Shown: positions 53,708 through 63,156, counted from the stretch's first letter. The stretch: 64,000 nucleotides of DNA from Paenalcaligenes faecalis (GCF_027557445.1 NZ_CP106841.1:1288001-1352000); one strand, 5' to 3'. Notes: generated from the letters alone by a model not told the origin. A program made the numbers and translations.

Positions 53708-56700
53708 ATGCGTATTTTATCGTTGCGTTTTAAAAACTTGAATTCCTTGTACGGTGAATGGCATATCGACTTCACCCATCCTGAGTACGAGTCGGCGGGG
53801 ATTTTTGCAATTACAGGCCCTACCGGTGCAGGAAAAAGCACGCTTTTAGATGCGATTGGTTTAGCCTTATATGGTCAGACGCCTCGTCTAGGACGTATCA
53901 CTAAAAGTGACAATGAAATTATGTCTAGGCGCACTGGCGAATGCTTTGCTGAGCTCTGCTTTGAGACAGTGAAAGGACAGTTTCGCGTTCATTGGAGTCA
54001 TCATCGTGCTCGACGCAGTCCCCAAGGCGAATTACAACAGCCTAAACATGAATTATCCGCCTTAGCGGACGGAACGATCATTGCAAACCAGCTCAATGCC
54101 GTCTCTAAAGAGGTAGAGGCATTAACCGGCATGGACTTTGAACGATTTACACGATCGATGCTGCTTGCCCAAGGCAGCTTTGCCGCTTTTTTACAAGCTA
54201 AAGCCGATGACCGATCCCCTATACTCGAACAAATCACTGGCACGGCTATTTATAGCCGCATCTCTATACTGACACATGAACGCTACAGCGCGGAACGTAA
54301 AAAGCTAGAGCAACTCACCACTGAGCTACAACTACTCAGTTTATTAGATAGCTCAACGGAACAAAACCTAATAGAACAAAAACAAGATTATCAGAATCAA
54401 TCGACTCAACTACAAACCTTACTAAACCAAGAACAGCAGCAACTGCATTATCAGCAGCAAATCAAAGACGATCAGCACAACTTACAACAAACCGAACAGG
54501 TGCTGTCACAGCTGTATGCACAATGCCAAGAACTCACTGAACAACGCACACAAGCACAAGCACATTACGACTCCTCTCATCAAGCACTAGAGCAAGCTCG
54601 TCCTTTATACGAAAAGGTGCGTAGGCTTGATGCCGACATTTTGCAGCAAAAAAACCGTCTAGATGAGGCACATGCGCTCGTCAAAAAAATAACTGCACGT
54701 AAAAACACCATTGAACAACAGCGCTCAAAACAAGTAGAACTAGCCAAACTATTACAGAGCGATCTGCAAAGCTCTACCCAATTTTTAGAGCAGCATGCCG
54801 CTGATGCCCAATTAGTCGCTGATTTAGCTCTGCTTCGTAATCACGCCTCCGCGCTACAAAAAGCGTATCAATCCCAACAACATACGGCTTCCGCTGTCAC
54901 GCAGGCGCAACAAGCACTACAACAAACTCAACAACGCGAGTCGCCTCTTTTAATCAAAGAAAAACAAGCACAAGCCAACTCCACACAACTGGCCGATCAA
55001 CAGCGCACACATCTGCAGTCCATACAACAGCTATTAAATGGCAAATCCAGCGCTGACTGGCATCAGAAACATCTACAGTTAGTCCATGAGCAAAATCACA
55101 TCATTACTGCACAACGATTGCATACACAAGGTCTGTTTTTGCTTGATCAAATCCAACAAACACAGAAAGACATTGCACAAGCACAGGATGCAGAGCAACA
55201 CACAAAAGACGCGCTCGCTCAAAATGAAAAACACCTTGCTCTCTTAGAGCAATCACGCGAGCAAATCACTCGATCTATTGATTTAACCCATCGCATTCAA
55301 GCACTAGAGGCTGAACGCCATCAGCTTGTAGAGGGTGAGGCCTGTCCGTTATGCGGGGCTCTAGAGCACCCCTATACGCACGGTATCACCGAGCAAACCC
55401 ATGAGTTAGACGATGCGCTACAGCAGATCAATCAACAACGACAAGAGACTCGATCCCATCTGCAAGCTCAACAGGAGGCCTTAGCTCAACATCGGGCCAT
55501 GATCGGACAATATGAAAAAAACATTGCTCTCTATCAAGCTCAGCAACTCGACACGGAACAGGCCGTAGCTCCATTGTGTGAGTCATTGGCGCTGCCAGCC
55601 ACACACCCGGAGCTAACCCAACTATTACAACAAACGTATCTAAAAAACGAACAACAACGCGCTCAATGCGCCCAGATCGTAGAGCAACTCCAACAGCTAG
55701 AAAAGCAGCACCTTGCTCTAGAACAAGCGCTTGCTCAAGCACAGCAACAACAACGCCAAATCGAACAAGACTTAGCAGCGAACCGATTACAACAACACAC
55801 AGAACAGTCCGAGCTACAGCGCCTTGAACAAGACCTCAGTACCTACACAGAGCAATATCAACAAACACTAGCGACCCTGAACCAACAACTACAGCCTTAT
55901 GCTCAACCGATCACTCACGCTAATCAAGTCGATGAGGTGCTGCTCGGCTTATCTCAACGCTACGATCAATGGTTAGTGCACCAACGCAATGTGGCTGACC
56001 TGAAACCAAAACAACAGGAATTGCAACTAAGCCACCAATACCAAACAGAGCAAATCAGTCACTGCGAAGAGCAACTCGTTGAAGCGACGTCTCTATGGCA
56101 GCAGGCTCAGTCGGTCATCAATGCTACCCAAAACGAGCGATATCAGGTATTTGCAGATCAAGACCCAAATCAACAGGAAAAACAACTGCAGGAACGTCTA
56201 CACATAGCCGCCACAGAGTTCAAAAAAACAGAAGAGCAGTTTCAGCTACTACAAACCGAGCTTGCTAAAGGTCAAGAGCGTAGACGACTATTGGGGGTCT
56301 CTATGGCTAAACACCAAGACGCCTTGAATCTACTCTTGGCCTCTAATGACACGCAAAATCCGTTAGCACTAAGCCTTGACCTTGCTTCTGATCTAGAACA
56401 ACGTATTGCGCAACTAGCACAGACTTCTAGTGAGCTACAACAGAAAGTAGGTAGCATCAATCAACAATTACAAGCCAATCAACAAAAGAAAACACAACAG
56501 CAAAAACAACTGCAACACATAGAGCAGCAACAAAATGAACTAAATAAGTGGGCAAAACTACACGCGTTAATCGGCTCTGCTGACGGCAAAAAATTTCGCA
56601 ACTTTGCTCAAGGCATTACGTTCGACATCATGGTCGGACATGCGAACCAGCAACTCCAAAAAATGACACCTCGCTATCTGCTGATTCGTGATACAGAGCA

Positions 56701-57058
56701 ACCACTTGATATCAATATTATGGATAACTACCAAGCGGGTGAAATACGTTCTACCAAAAATCTGTCAGGTGGAGAAAGCTTTATCGTGAGTTTAGCTCTT
56801 GCCTTAGGGCTATCGACGATGGCCAGCCAACAAGTTCGTATTGACTCGTTGTTTTTAGATGAGGGCTTTGGCACCTTAGATGAACAGGCCCTAGACATCG
56901 CCCTAGACACCTTGGCGTCATTACAGCAAAGCGGCAAACTCATTGGTGTGATATCCCACATCAGCACACTCAAAGAACGCATTAGTACACAAATCCAAGT
57001 TAACTCTCAATTAGGTGGTGTTAGTCAACTACGTGGACCGGGCTGCAGCAGTACCTAA
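53708..57058 (+). CDS. sbcC: SbcC, ATPase subunit of the SbcCD nuclease
   Basis: 1116 aa Rad50-like SMC protein. Walker A GPTGAGKSTLL (about 36-46) at the N-terminus and signature LSGGESFIVSLALALGLS with Walker B SLFLDEGFGTLD at the C-terminus form the ATPase head. The two coiled-coil arms join at a zinc hook CPLCG (about residue 546). The arms are unusually rich in Gln and His (QQQLHYQQQ type runs). Nothing suggests inactivation. Confidence 0.94.
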   Translation: MRILSLRFKNLNSLYGEWHIDFTHPEYESAGIFAITGPTGAGKSTLLDAIGLALYGQTPRLGRITKSDNEIMSRRTGECFAELCFETVKGQFRVHWSHHRARRSPQGELQQPKHELSALADGTIIANQLNAVSKEVEALTGMDFERFTRSMLLAQGSFAAFLQAKADDRSPILEQITGTAIYSRISILTHERYSAERKKLEQLTTELQLLSLLDSSTEQNLIEQKQDYQNQSTQLQTLLNQEQQQLHYQQQIKDDQHNLQQTEQVLSQLYAQCQELTEQRTQAQAHYDSSHQALEQARPLYEKVRRLDADILQQKNRLDEAHALVKKITARKNTIEQQRSKQVELAKLLQSDLQSSTQFLEQHAADAQLVADLALLRNHASALQKAYQSQQHTASAVTQAQQALQQTQQRESPLLIKEKQAQANSTQLADQQRTHLQSIQQLLNGKSSADWHQKHLQLVHEQNHIITAQRLHTQGLFLLDQIQQTQKDIAQAQDAEQHTKDALAQNEKHLALLEQSREQITRSIDLTHRIQALEAERHQLVEGEACPLCGALEHPYTHGITEQTHELDDALQQINQQRQETRSHLQAQQEALAQHRAMIGQYEKNIALYQAQQLDTEQAVAPLCESLALPATHPELTQLLQQTYLKNEQQRAQCAQIVEQLQQLEKQHLALEQALAQAQQQQRQIEQDLAANRLQQHTEQSELQRLEQDLSTYTEQYQQTLATLNQQLQPYAQPITHANQVDEVLLGLSQRYDQWLVHQRNVADLKPKQQELQLSHQYQTEQISHCEEQLVEATSLWQQAQSVINATQNERYQVFADQDPNQQEKQLQERLHIAATEFKKTEEQFQLLQTELAKGQERRRLLGVSMAKHQDALNLLLASNDTQNPLALSLDLASDLEQRIAQLAQTSSELQQKVGSINQQLQANQQKKTQQQKQLQHIEQQQNELNKWAKLHALIGSADGKKFRNFAQGITFDIMVGHANQQLQKMTPRYLLIRDTEQPLDINIMDNYQAGEIRSTKNLSGGESFIVSLALALGLSTMASQQVRIDSLFLDEGFGTLDEQALDIALDTLASLQQSGKLIGVISHISTLKERISTQIQVNSQLGGVSQLRGPGCSST

Positions 57059-57091
57059 TCGATTTCATTTTATTAAAAAATATTTCTATTT

Positions 57092-57182
57092 GGTGCTTTT
57101 ATTTTATTTATAAATCAATTGATTATTTCTCATGCCAATTCATTGACCCACTGAATAATAAAAGCACCGTTTTTCTTTTTTT
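57092..57182 (+). terminator. Terminator after sbcC
   Basis: A 12-bp stem GGTGCTTTTATT (57092-57103) / AATAAAAGCACC (57157-57168) with a long loop is followed by a T-rich run at 57170-57182. It begins 34 nt after the sbcC stop. Confidence 0.65.
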
Positions 57183-57191
57183 ACACATTGA

Positions 57192-57221
57192 TTGCCCTAT
57201 CCGTAAAAACCCTGCTATACT
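57192..57221 (+). promoter_or_regulatory. Candidate promoter of the mgtE transcript
   Basis: TTGCCC (57192-57197) and TATACT (57216-57221) with an 18-bp spacer resemble a sigma-70 promoter. A start near 57228 would give a leader of about 460 nt before mgtE. Confidence 0.5.
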
Positions 57222-57252
57222 TGTTTGGATTTCAACAAAAGGAGAGCTTACT

Positions 57253-57309
57253 GTGGATACCGAACCTGGTGAAAGTAGCCGATCGCTGATCGGTTGTTGC
57301 GCATTCTAG
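57253..57309 (+). CDS. Candidate 18-codon leader peptide before mgtE
   Basis: GTG at 57253 with AAAGGAGAG ending 6 nt upstream begins VDTEPGESSRSLIGCCAF and stops at TAG 57307-57309. The acidic and proline start (DTEPGE) resembles MgtL-type leader peptides, in which such residues destabilise the ribosome at low magnesium. The stop codon touches the first arm of an alternative hairpin pair. There is no protein-level support, and the reading rests on the strong ribosome site, the position and the mgtE context. Confidence 0.5.
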   Translation: MDTEPGESSRSLIGCCAF

Positions 57310-57377
57310 GGCACAGTACTCTTGTCTTTACTGTGTCCTAAACCTATTAGGATACAGTGTCTTTAGGGCTTTCGCCC
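57309..57377 (+). promoter_or_regulatory. Alternative RNA hairpins in the mgtE leader
   Basis: The segment 57329-57338 can pair with 57309-57318 (10 bp, one GU) or, as part of a 13-bp stem, with 57347-57359. The two folds exclude each other. A third small hairpin GGGC-TTTC-GCCC is at 57366-57377. This is the layout of an attenuator or of a metal-sensing leader. Confidence 0.6.
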
Positions 57378-57685
57378 ACAAAAAACACCGCTACAATAAT
57401 TATCTATCGCCCTCTTTGGGCCTAGACCTGTTTGTACCTACTTGGCTTGCTTGCGCAATGGCCTTGGTGATTTTATTTTTCCTAACTCAATCCTCATAAA
57501 GCGTAATTAATTATTTTTTATAATTAATTTTTCGCAGGAATAATTACGCCTATACATTCTAGGATCTATTTCATTTTAATTAATGATTTATTTCCAAGGA
57601 CTAGTTGCGCCTTTCTTTTATTGCGATCAGTTCTTTCTATTTTTTTAATTAACTAATCAATAATGATTATCAATAGGATACTGAT
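57378..57685 (+). other. Remaining mgtE leader, AT-rich with a nested inverted repeat
   Basis: No gene seen. GCGTAATTA (57501-57509) pairs with TAATTACGC (57541-57549), and inside it AATTAATTAT (57505-57514) pairs with ATAATTAATT (57520-57529). The run just before mgtE is AT-rich and includes TAATGATTATCAATAGG. Confidence 0.5.
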
Positions 57686-59053
57686 ATGGAACTCGACACC
57701 ATTATCCAAGCAACACAACGCGCTGTGGCGCGTAACGACTGGAAAAATGCCAGTAATATCATCAATGGCTTACCTTACCCAGACATTGCCACTGTTTTAG
57801 GTCATGTTTCCACCGAAGAGGCGTTGCAGCTGCTACGCCGTTGCCAGCAAGATAAGCAGTCCATCATCTTTGGCTATTTAGAGCCCTCCATTCAGTCCAG
57901 CATAGCTCAACTAATGAATCGATCGGAGCTGACCGCGTTATTTGAAAAAATGGACCACGATGAGCGCGCTGACTTATATAACCGCCTCAGCGAAGAAGAG
58001 CGTCAAAGCATTCTGCCTGGTCTAGCTCATGCTGAACGCGAGGACATTCGCAATCTGGCTAGCTACGAAGAAGGAACTATCGGGGCGATCATGACCTCGG
58101 CCTATGTCAGCTTACACGCTGATTTAACGGTGACAGAGGCCCTAGAGCGCATTCGCTTAGAGGCACCCGATGCGGAAACCATTTACCAAATCTACATCAT
58201 TGATAAACAGCGTCATCTTGAAGGAACAGCCTCTTTACGTGATTTGCTGTTAGCCAATCAGCAAGCCACACTACGTGACATTATGGTCAAAGAGGTTATT
58301 CACGCACGAGCCGACGAAGACCAAAACGAAGCGGCAACCCAAATTGCGCATTATGACTTGCTTGCTCTACCTGTCGTTGACGATCAGCAACGTATGGTGG
58401 GTATTGTGACTCACGATGACGCGTTAGACGTAGCGCAGGAAGAAAGCGCCGAGGACCAAATGCGTTTAGGAGCCGTTACGGGTCAGATCGGCGGCAAACT
58501 AAATGTATCGCTAAAAGATGCGAGCATCTGGTTGCTCTATCGTATGCGTGTTTTCTGGCTTGTAGTTCTTGTTTTCGGGAATATTTTCTCTGGTGCAGGT
58601 ATTGCTCACTTTGAAGAGCTCATTGAGAGCATGGTGACTCTGGTCTTCTTCCTTCCTTTATTGGTTGATAGTGGTGGTAACGCTGGCTCTCAAAGTGCCA
58701 CTCTGATGGTTCGTGCTTTAGCAACAGGCGATGTGCGTGGCCGAGACTGGTTCTCCATGTTGGGTAAAGAGATTAGTGTAGCTCTGCTGCTTGGTCTCAG
58801 TATGGCTCTTGCCGTTTCCGTTATTGGGGTGTACCGAGGTGGTATAAATATTGCCTTAGTGGTTTCCTTAACCATGGTTATTATTGTGATTGTCGGTAGT
58901 GTGATTGGTATGTCACTCCCTTTCCTATTCACTAAATTTAAGTTAGACCCAGCATCTGCCAGCGCCCCGCTTATTACTTCTATTTGTGACGCCACAGGTG
59001 TACTGATTTACTTTAATATTGCTAGCATGATTCTAGAAATGCCAGCCGTATAA
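57686..59053 (+). CDS. mgtE: MgtE-family magnesium transporter
   Basis: 455 aa. An N-terminal helical superhelix (about 1-130; ERADLYNRLSEEERQSILPGL), two CBS domains (about 135-260; IMTSAYVSLHADLTVTEAL and IMVKEVIHARADEDQNEAA) and five membrane segments (about 285-450) with LLVDSGGNAGSQSATLMVRAL and the final LITSICDATGVLIYF match MgtE. The CBS and N domains close the pore when magnesium is high. Start follows ATAGGATACTGAT. The long upstream leader suggests extra RNA-level control. Confidence 0.95.
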   Translation: MELDTIIQATQRAVARNDWKNASNIINGLPYPDIATVLGHVSTEEALQLLRRCQQDKQSIIFGYLEPSIQSSIAQLMNRSELTALFEKMDHDERADLYNRLSEEERQSILPGLAHAEREDIRNLASYEEGTIGAIMTSAYVSLHADLTVTEALERIRLEAPDAETIYQIYIIDKQRHLEGTASLRDLLLANQQATLRDIMVKEVIHARADEDQNEAATQIAHYDLLALPVVDDQQRMVGIVTHDDALDVAQEESAEDQMRLGAVTGQIGGKLNVSLKDASIWLLYRMRVFWLVVLVFGNIFSGAGIAHFEELIESMVTLVFFLPLLVDSGGNAGSQSATLMVRALATGDVRGRDWFSMLGKEISVALLLGLSMALAVSVIGVYRGGINIALVVSLTMVIIVIVGSVIGMSLPFLFTKFKLDPASASAPLITSICDATGVLIYFNIASMILEMPAV

Positions 59054-59100
59054 GCCGAACACTCGATCACTTTTCTTACCCTCTATGTGATCATTGTGTA

Positions 59101-59133
59101 ACAAGAGCGAGTTAAACTCGCTCTTGTCCTTTT
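59101..59133 (+). terminator. Terminator after mgtE
   Basis: Perfect 12-bp stem ACAAGAGCGAGT / ACTCGCTCTTGT with a 3-nt loop, followed by CCTTTT, 48 nt past the mgtE stop. Confidence 0.85.
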
Positions 59134-59227
59134 GGGAAAACATCCTGCTATGCATGCCATTACTAATTTTGATAGCCTTGAGCTGCTTAATTCTTTTGTA
59201 GGCCTATTGGCCGCCTCGCACCAATGA

Positions 59228-59263
59228 ATAAAAAAAGCGTCGTATTCTAAAATACGACGCTTT
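59228..59263 (-). terminator. Terminator after the flavin monooxygenase gene
   Basis: On the minus strand a 13-bp stem (AAAGCGTCGTATT / AATACGACGCTTT, 4-nt loop) is followed by a T run (A residues at 59228-59236 on the plus strand). It lies 23 nt after the gene stop. Confidence 0.85.
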
Positions 59264-59285
59264 GACTCTATAAAAACACACGTGA

Positions 59286-60578
59286 TCAAGCTTGGGGGCG
59301 GGTTAAGCCTAAATGATCTCGTAACGTATTGCCCGTATATTCAGTGCGGAATAAACCACGCTGTTGTAATACAGGAATAACCTGCTCCGCAAAGTCATTA
59401 AAACTATAAGGCAAGGCTGGAGGCATTAAATTAAAGCCATCTGCCCCCTCATTACGGAACCAGTGTTCCATGCGATCAGCAATCGAGTCAGGTGTACCCA
59501 CCATAGTGCAATGCCCTCCCCCTGCTGCTAAACGACCTAATAGCTGGCGCACTGTTGGATTTTCGGTTTCGATAATACGCAAAATGGTACTGTAGCGCCC
59601 TTTAGGACCCGTAAACTCCTCTAGGGGCTTGAGTTTAGGCACAGGAGCATCTAATTCCCATGCCGTGCAATCTTGTCCAACAAACATACCTAACTGGCGT
59701 AACGACGTCTGTGTAGGCAGCAGTTCGTCTAACTCTCGTTGCTTACGTAGGGCTTCATCGTGTGTGGAGGCCACATAGGTCACCAAGCCCGGCATAATAG
59801 GTACATCCACCCCTCGGCCTGCCTCTAGGATACGTCGTTTTACATCACGATAATACTCCTGGGCTGCAGGTAAATCATAGGCGACGGCATAAATGGCTTC
59901 GGCTAACTGTGCTGCCACATGACGTCCTTGCTCACTGGCTCCGGCTTGAAACAACACCGGATGGCCCTGTGGAGAACGGGGAATAGTCAATGGCCCATCA
60001 ACTAAGAAATGCGTTCCTTGATGCAAAATGGGTTTAACCTGATTAGCATCCGCATAGGCACCCTGACGATCCAGCACCATAGCTTGATCACTCCACGAGT
60101 CCCACAGTTTTTTTGCTGATTCGATAAACTCCACAGCACGCTCATAGCGCCAGGCATGATCAGGCATTGACTCATAGCCGTGATTACGCGCCTCTACGTC
60201 GTACATAGAGGTCACCACATTCCACGCCACGCGTCCGCCGGAGATATGATCTAACGAGGCGAGCATACGAGCCGCATTAAAAGGAGTTTGAAAAGTACTG
60301 GATACCGTACTAATTAGACCAATTTTTTCCGTGGCACGAGCCAATGGCCCAAGTAAAGTAAGCGGCTCTAAAAACCACTGCGGCCCATCCTCAACATTCC
60401 CAAAATACTGACCGTCAGCAAAGAAAATCGCATCTAGTTTTGCGCGCTCCGCCGACTGAGCGAGCTCTTCGTAATAACGAACATCACCTAAACGCCCAAC
60501 CGGTGAATCAGGATGACGCCACGCTGCACGGTGATGACCGCATGTATAAATAAATAAATTTAAGTGTAATTGTCTCAT
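59286..60578 (-). CDS. LLM-class flavin-dependent monooxygenase (NtaA/SnaA/DszA family)
   Basis: 430 aa FMN-dependent monooxygenase of the bacterial-luciferase-like group. Motifs: AWRHPDSPVGRLGDVRYYEELAQSAERAKLDAIFFADG at the N-terminus, GRVAWNVVTSMYD, and GTPDSIADRMEHWF near the end. Substrates in this group include sulfur compounds and aminopolycarboxylates; here it is unknown. Its ATG overlaps the SDR stop (TAATG), so the pair is one transcription unit. The neighbouring transporter is thiamine-controlled, which may hint at a linked metabolism. Confidence 0.9.
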   Translation of the reverse strand: MRQLHLNLFIYTCGHHRAAWRHPDSPVGRLGDVRYYEELAQSAERAKLDAIFFADGQYFGNVEDGPQWFLEPLTLLGPLARATEKIGLISTVSSTFQTPFNAARMLASLDHISGGRVAWNVVTSMYDVEARNHGYESMPDHAWRYERAVEFIESAKKLWDSWSDQAMVLDRQGAYADANQVKPILHQGTHFLVDGPLTIPRSPQGHPVLFQAGASEQGRHVAAQLAEAIYAVAYDLPAAQEYYRDVKRRILEAGRGVDVPIMPGLVTYVASTHDEALRKQRELDELLPTQTSLRQLGMFVGQDCTAWELDAPVPKLKPLEEFTGPKGRYSTILRIIETENPTVRQLLGRLAAGGGHCTMVGTPDSIADRMEHWFRNEGADGFNLMPPALPYSFNDFAEQVIPVLQQRGLFRTEYTGNTLRDHLGLTRPQA

Positions 60579-61354
60579 TAGTTTTTCACTAAGCCCCCAT
60601 CAACCACTAAGTTCTGGCCGGTGACAGAGCGAGCCCAAGGCGAAGCAAAAAATAATGCCGTATCGGCAAACTCGGCAGGATCTGTGACCTTACGCAACGG
60701 GGTACTGGCCGCAATAAAATCAAACACCGCTTCTGGGGTAGCCGAGGAAGCATCGGTAGTACGCAATAGACCACCTGAAATCATATTCACCGTGATTCCT
60801 TTTGGTCCTAAATCCTGCGACATCGTGCGTGTAAATGACAATAAGGCGGCTTTAGCTGCCGTGTAATCATGATACGGCACAACTGGATTCTGAAATAAAT
60901 TCGTACCGATATTAATAATGCGCCCAAAGTGTTGAGTCTCCATACTAGCCATCGTGGCTTGAATGGTATTCAGCGCTCCGCGCAATATACCTTCCATTTG
61001 TTGATGCATTTGTTCCCAGCTCAAGTCTTGCGCGTGTGGTCTGGCATCCCCATTAAAACGAAAACTAGGTAATGCATTATTGACCACCGTTGTAATTTTT
61101 TTAGAGAAATGGCGTTCAGCCTGCTCGACCATAGCCGCTACGGCTTGAGCATCACACACATCCGCTTGAAGGGCAATTGCACGATCGGGAGCAGTGGCAA
61201 CTAAGGTTTCAGCCGCCTCTTTACTTTGCAAGTAATTAATCACCACACAAGCGCCTTGATTCAAAAAGGCCCGAGTTAGCTCAGCCCCTAGCCCTCTGGC
61301 CCCACCGGTAATCAAAACGACTTGGTCTTGTATTGCTAATGCCGCAGTATTCAT
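60578..61354 (-). CDS. Short-chain dehydrogenase/reductase
   Basis: 259 aa from the ATG at 61354, which has GGAGGGGAA just upstream; a longer frame to 61450 is less likely. Cofactor motif TGGARGLGAEL (about 15-25), the Tyr-Lys pair in YTAAK, and the C-terminal GQNLVVDGGL are typical of classical SDR enzymes. The expected NNA block is present (VNNAL). Substrate unknown. It is coupled to the flavin monooxygenase and divergent from the TPP-regulated symporter, with the promoters sharing about 280 nt. Confidence 0.9.
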   Translation of the reverse strand: MNTAALAIQDQVVLITGGARGLGAELTRAFLNQGACVVINYLQSKEAAETLVATAPDRAIALQADVCDAQAVAAMVEQAERHFSKKITTVVNNALPSFRFNGDARPHAQDLSWEQMHQQMEGILRGALNTIQATMASMETQHFGRIINIGTNLFQNPVVPYHDYTAAKAALLSFTRTMSQDLGPKGITVNMISGGLLRTTDASSATPEAVFDFIAASTPLRKVTDPAEFADTALFFASPWARSVTGQNLVVDGGLVKN

Positions 61355-61481
61355 TTCCCCTCCAAAATTACAAATAATAAGACGTATTGTGTCAATAAAA
61401 ACAATAACACACCAAACAAGTCCTACAAAATGTACGATCTTATTTGACACAAGCGGTGCAAGTGCATAATCTTTGTGCAGT

Positions 61482-61575
61482 TCCTAGGGGTGCCTACTGG
61501 CTGAGAGGTGTGATCAACACTAACCCTTAGAACCTGATCCGGATAATGCCGGCGCAGGGAAGGAATTCCTCCGTG
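61482..61575 (+). promoter_or_regulatory. TPP riboswitch (THI element)
   Basis: The conserved parts are clear: GGGGTGCC and CTGAGAGG (61488-61508) on one side and ACCCTTAGAACCTGATCCGG, then GGATAATGCCGGCGCAGGGA on the other. It lies 64 nt before the symporter start, with a GC-rich final stem. Binding of thiamine pyrophosphate should switch off the gene. Confidence 0.95.
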
Positions 61576-61638
61576 CTATGCATCTATCCATACCCATAAT
61601 TTTACTTATAAATACATATCGATAAAGGTCGAGGGATT

Positions 61639-63081
61639 ATGCTTAGTGAAGTTTCAACTTTAGCTTGGCTAATTGGCTTTTCTGCCATTTTTGCATTAGC
61701 AGGTGTCGCCTATGCTCGCCGAGCTAATGATAGTCTAGAAGACTATATCGTCGCTCGCAATAGCCAAAGTGCATTTGCGACCGTATTAACGTTATTGGCC
61801 TCTTCTTTGGGGGCATGGATCTTATTCTCACCCGCTCAGGCTGCAACATGGGGCGGCTTAGGGGCCGTAATTGGTTACGCTATTGGCTCTATGTCACCAC
61901 GCCTTGCCATGATTCCATTAGGGCAACGGATGCGAGATCTCGTGCCTCAAGGCCATACCCTGACTGAATATGTGATCCATCGTTTTGGTAAACCTATGTA
62001 TTTATTGACCCTGTTAATTATGATGTTCTATATGTTCATCTCTTTAACAGCCGAAATCACAGCGATGGCAAAGCTGGTCACTCTGATCGCTCCGATCCCC
62101 TTAGGCGTAACTGCCGCTGTTGTGTTGGGGGCTACGCTTATTTACACCTCTTACGGTGGGCTACGTGCCAGTATCTTTACGGATAAGGTACAAATGCTAG
62201 TCATGTTGCCCTTGCTATTTTTATTACTGATCTTTGGTTGGAATGCAGTAGGCGGAGCCGCCCCTACCATTGAGCGTTTACAGCAAAACGCCCCTCAGTT
62301 GCTTGATCTCAGTAATGCAGTGGGTATTAAAGCAGGTATTACTTTTTTTGTAGCCATCTTACTCACGGGGCTCTTTCATCAAGGCAACTGGCAACGTATT
62401 TATGCCGCACAAAGTGATAAGGCCATGCGAAATGGTTTTCTGATTAGTGGTCTGTTGGTGGTTCCCTTTATTTTTATCATGGGGCTATTTGGACTGGCTT
62501 TTGTTGCCTGGACGCCCGATGGTGATAGCTCCGTAGCCCTGTTTAGCGTCCTAGCACCTAGTCTACCTATTTGGTTTGTGGTGTTATTGATTCCACTCGG
62601 TCTTGCGCTAGTGATGAGTAGTGCGGATACCGCCATCAGTGCTGTCACCAGCATTATTGCTGTGGATGCGCGCCGCATTATGCCTCAATTAAGCAGTGCT
62701 CAGTTAATGCGCTTATCCCGTTGGCTAGTCTGGGGGCTTGCGATTCCAGTATGGTATACCTCGGCCAAGGGCTTAAGCGTTTTGTACCTATTTCTCTTGG
62801 CTGACTTGCTCTGCTCCGCTGCCGCTTTCCCCGTATTCTATGGCTTATACAGCCGTCGTATCAGCGGCACTCATGCCACCATTAGCACCATTGCTGGGTT
62901 AGTCACTGGGCTTTATTTATTCCCTACACCTACTGGCCCGATGACCTACTTGCTTGAGTCATTTTTAGTTGCTGCGTTTGTTCCTGCCGCACTGTGTTTA
63001 CTCTTAGAGCGTTTAGGGCGTCATCAGTTTGATTTTGGTCAGCTCGCTAAAATCAAAGGCATTGATCAGCAAATTAGCTAA
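61639..63081 (+). CDS. Sodium/solute symporter (SSS family), TPP-regulated
   Basis: 480 aa with about 13 membrane segments. SSS features: ATVLTLLASSLGAWILFSPAQ near the N-terminus, YTSYGGLRASIFTDKVQ and LALVMSSADTAISAVTSIIA. The TPP riboswitch directly upstream suggests import of thiamine or a precursor, in line with the predicted ThiV group of SSS proteins. The start follows GAGGGATT. The gene is monocistronic, with a strong terminator after it. Substrate is inferred from regulation only. Confidence 0.85.
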   Translation: MLSEVSTLAWLIGFSAIFALAGVAYARRANDSLEDYIVARNSQSAFATVLTLLASSLGAWILFSPAQAATWGGLGAVIGYAIGSMSPRLAMIPLGQRMRDLVPQGHTLTEYVIHRFGKPMYLLTLLIMMFYMFISLTAEITAMAKLVTLIAPIPLGVTAAVVLGATLIYTSYGGLRASIFTDKVQMLVMLPLLFLLLIFGWNAVGGAAPTIERLQQNAPQLLDLSNAVGIKAGITFFVAILLTGLFHQGNWQRIYAAQSDKAMRNGFLISGLLVVPFIFIMGLFGLAFVAWTPDGDSSVALFSVLAPSLPIWFVVLLIPLGLALVMSSADTAISAVTSIIAVDARRIMPQLSSAQLMRLSRWLVWGLAIPVWYTSAKGLSVLYLFLLADLLCSAAAFPVFYGLYSRRISGTHATISTIAGLVTGLYLFPTPTGPMTYLLESFLVAAFVPAALCLLLERLGRHQFDFGQLAKIKGIDQQIS

Positions 63082-63100
63082 TACTCATACAGAGGCATAA

Positions 63101-63137
63101 AAAAAACCCTCTACATCATGTGTTGTAGAGGGTTTTT
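63101..63137. terminator. Bidirectional terminator between converging genes
   Basis: A 12-bp stem AAACCCTCTACA (63104-63115) / TGTAGAGGGTTT (63124-63135) is flanked by A and T runs on both strands. It serves the symporter (plus) and the MotB-like gene (minus). Confidence 0.9.
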
Positions 63138-63156
63138 CTATTCTAAAATCCGCTGA

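Noticed and set aside
57309-57377. M-box (ykoK) riboswitch before mgtE
   Set aside because: I could not find the conserved M-box core; the fold seen is a pair of competing hairpins. Kept only as a candidate leader.
59083-59289. Minus-strand 68-aa frame after mgtE
   Set aside because: It runs through two terminator hairpins and has no homology; chance frame.
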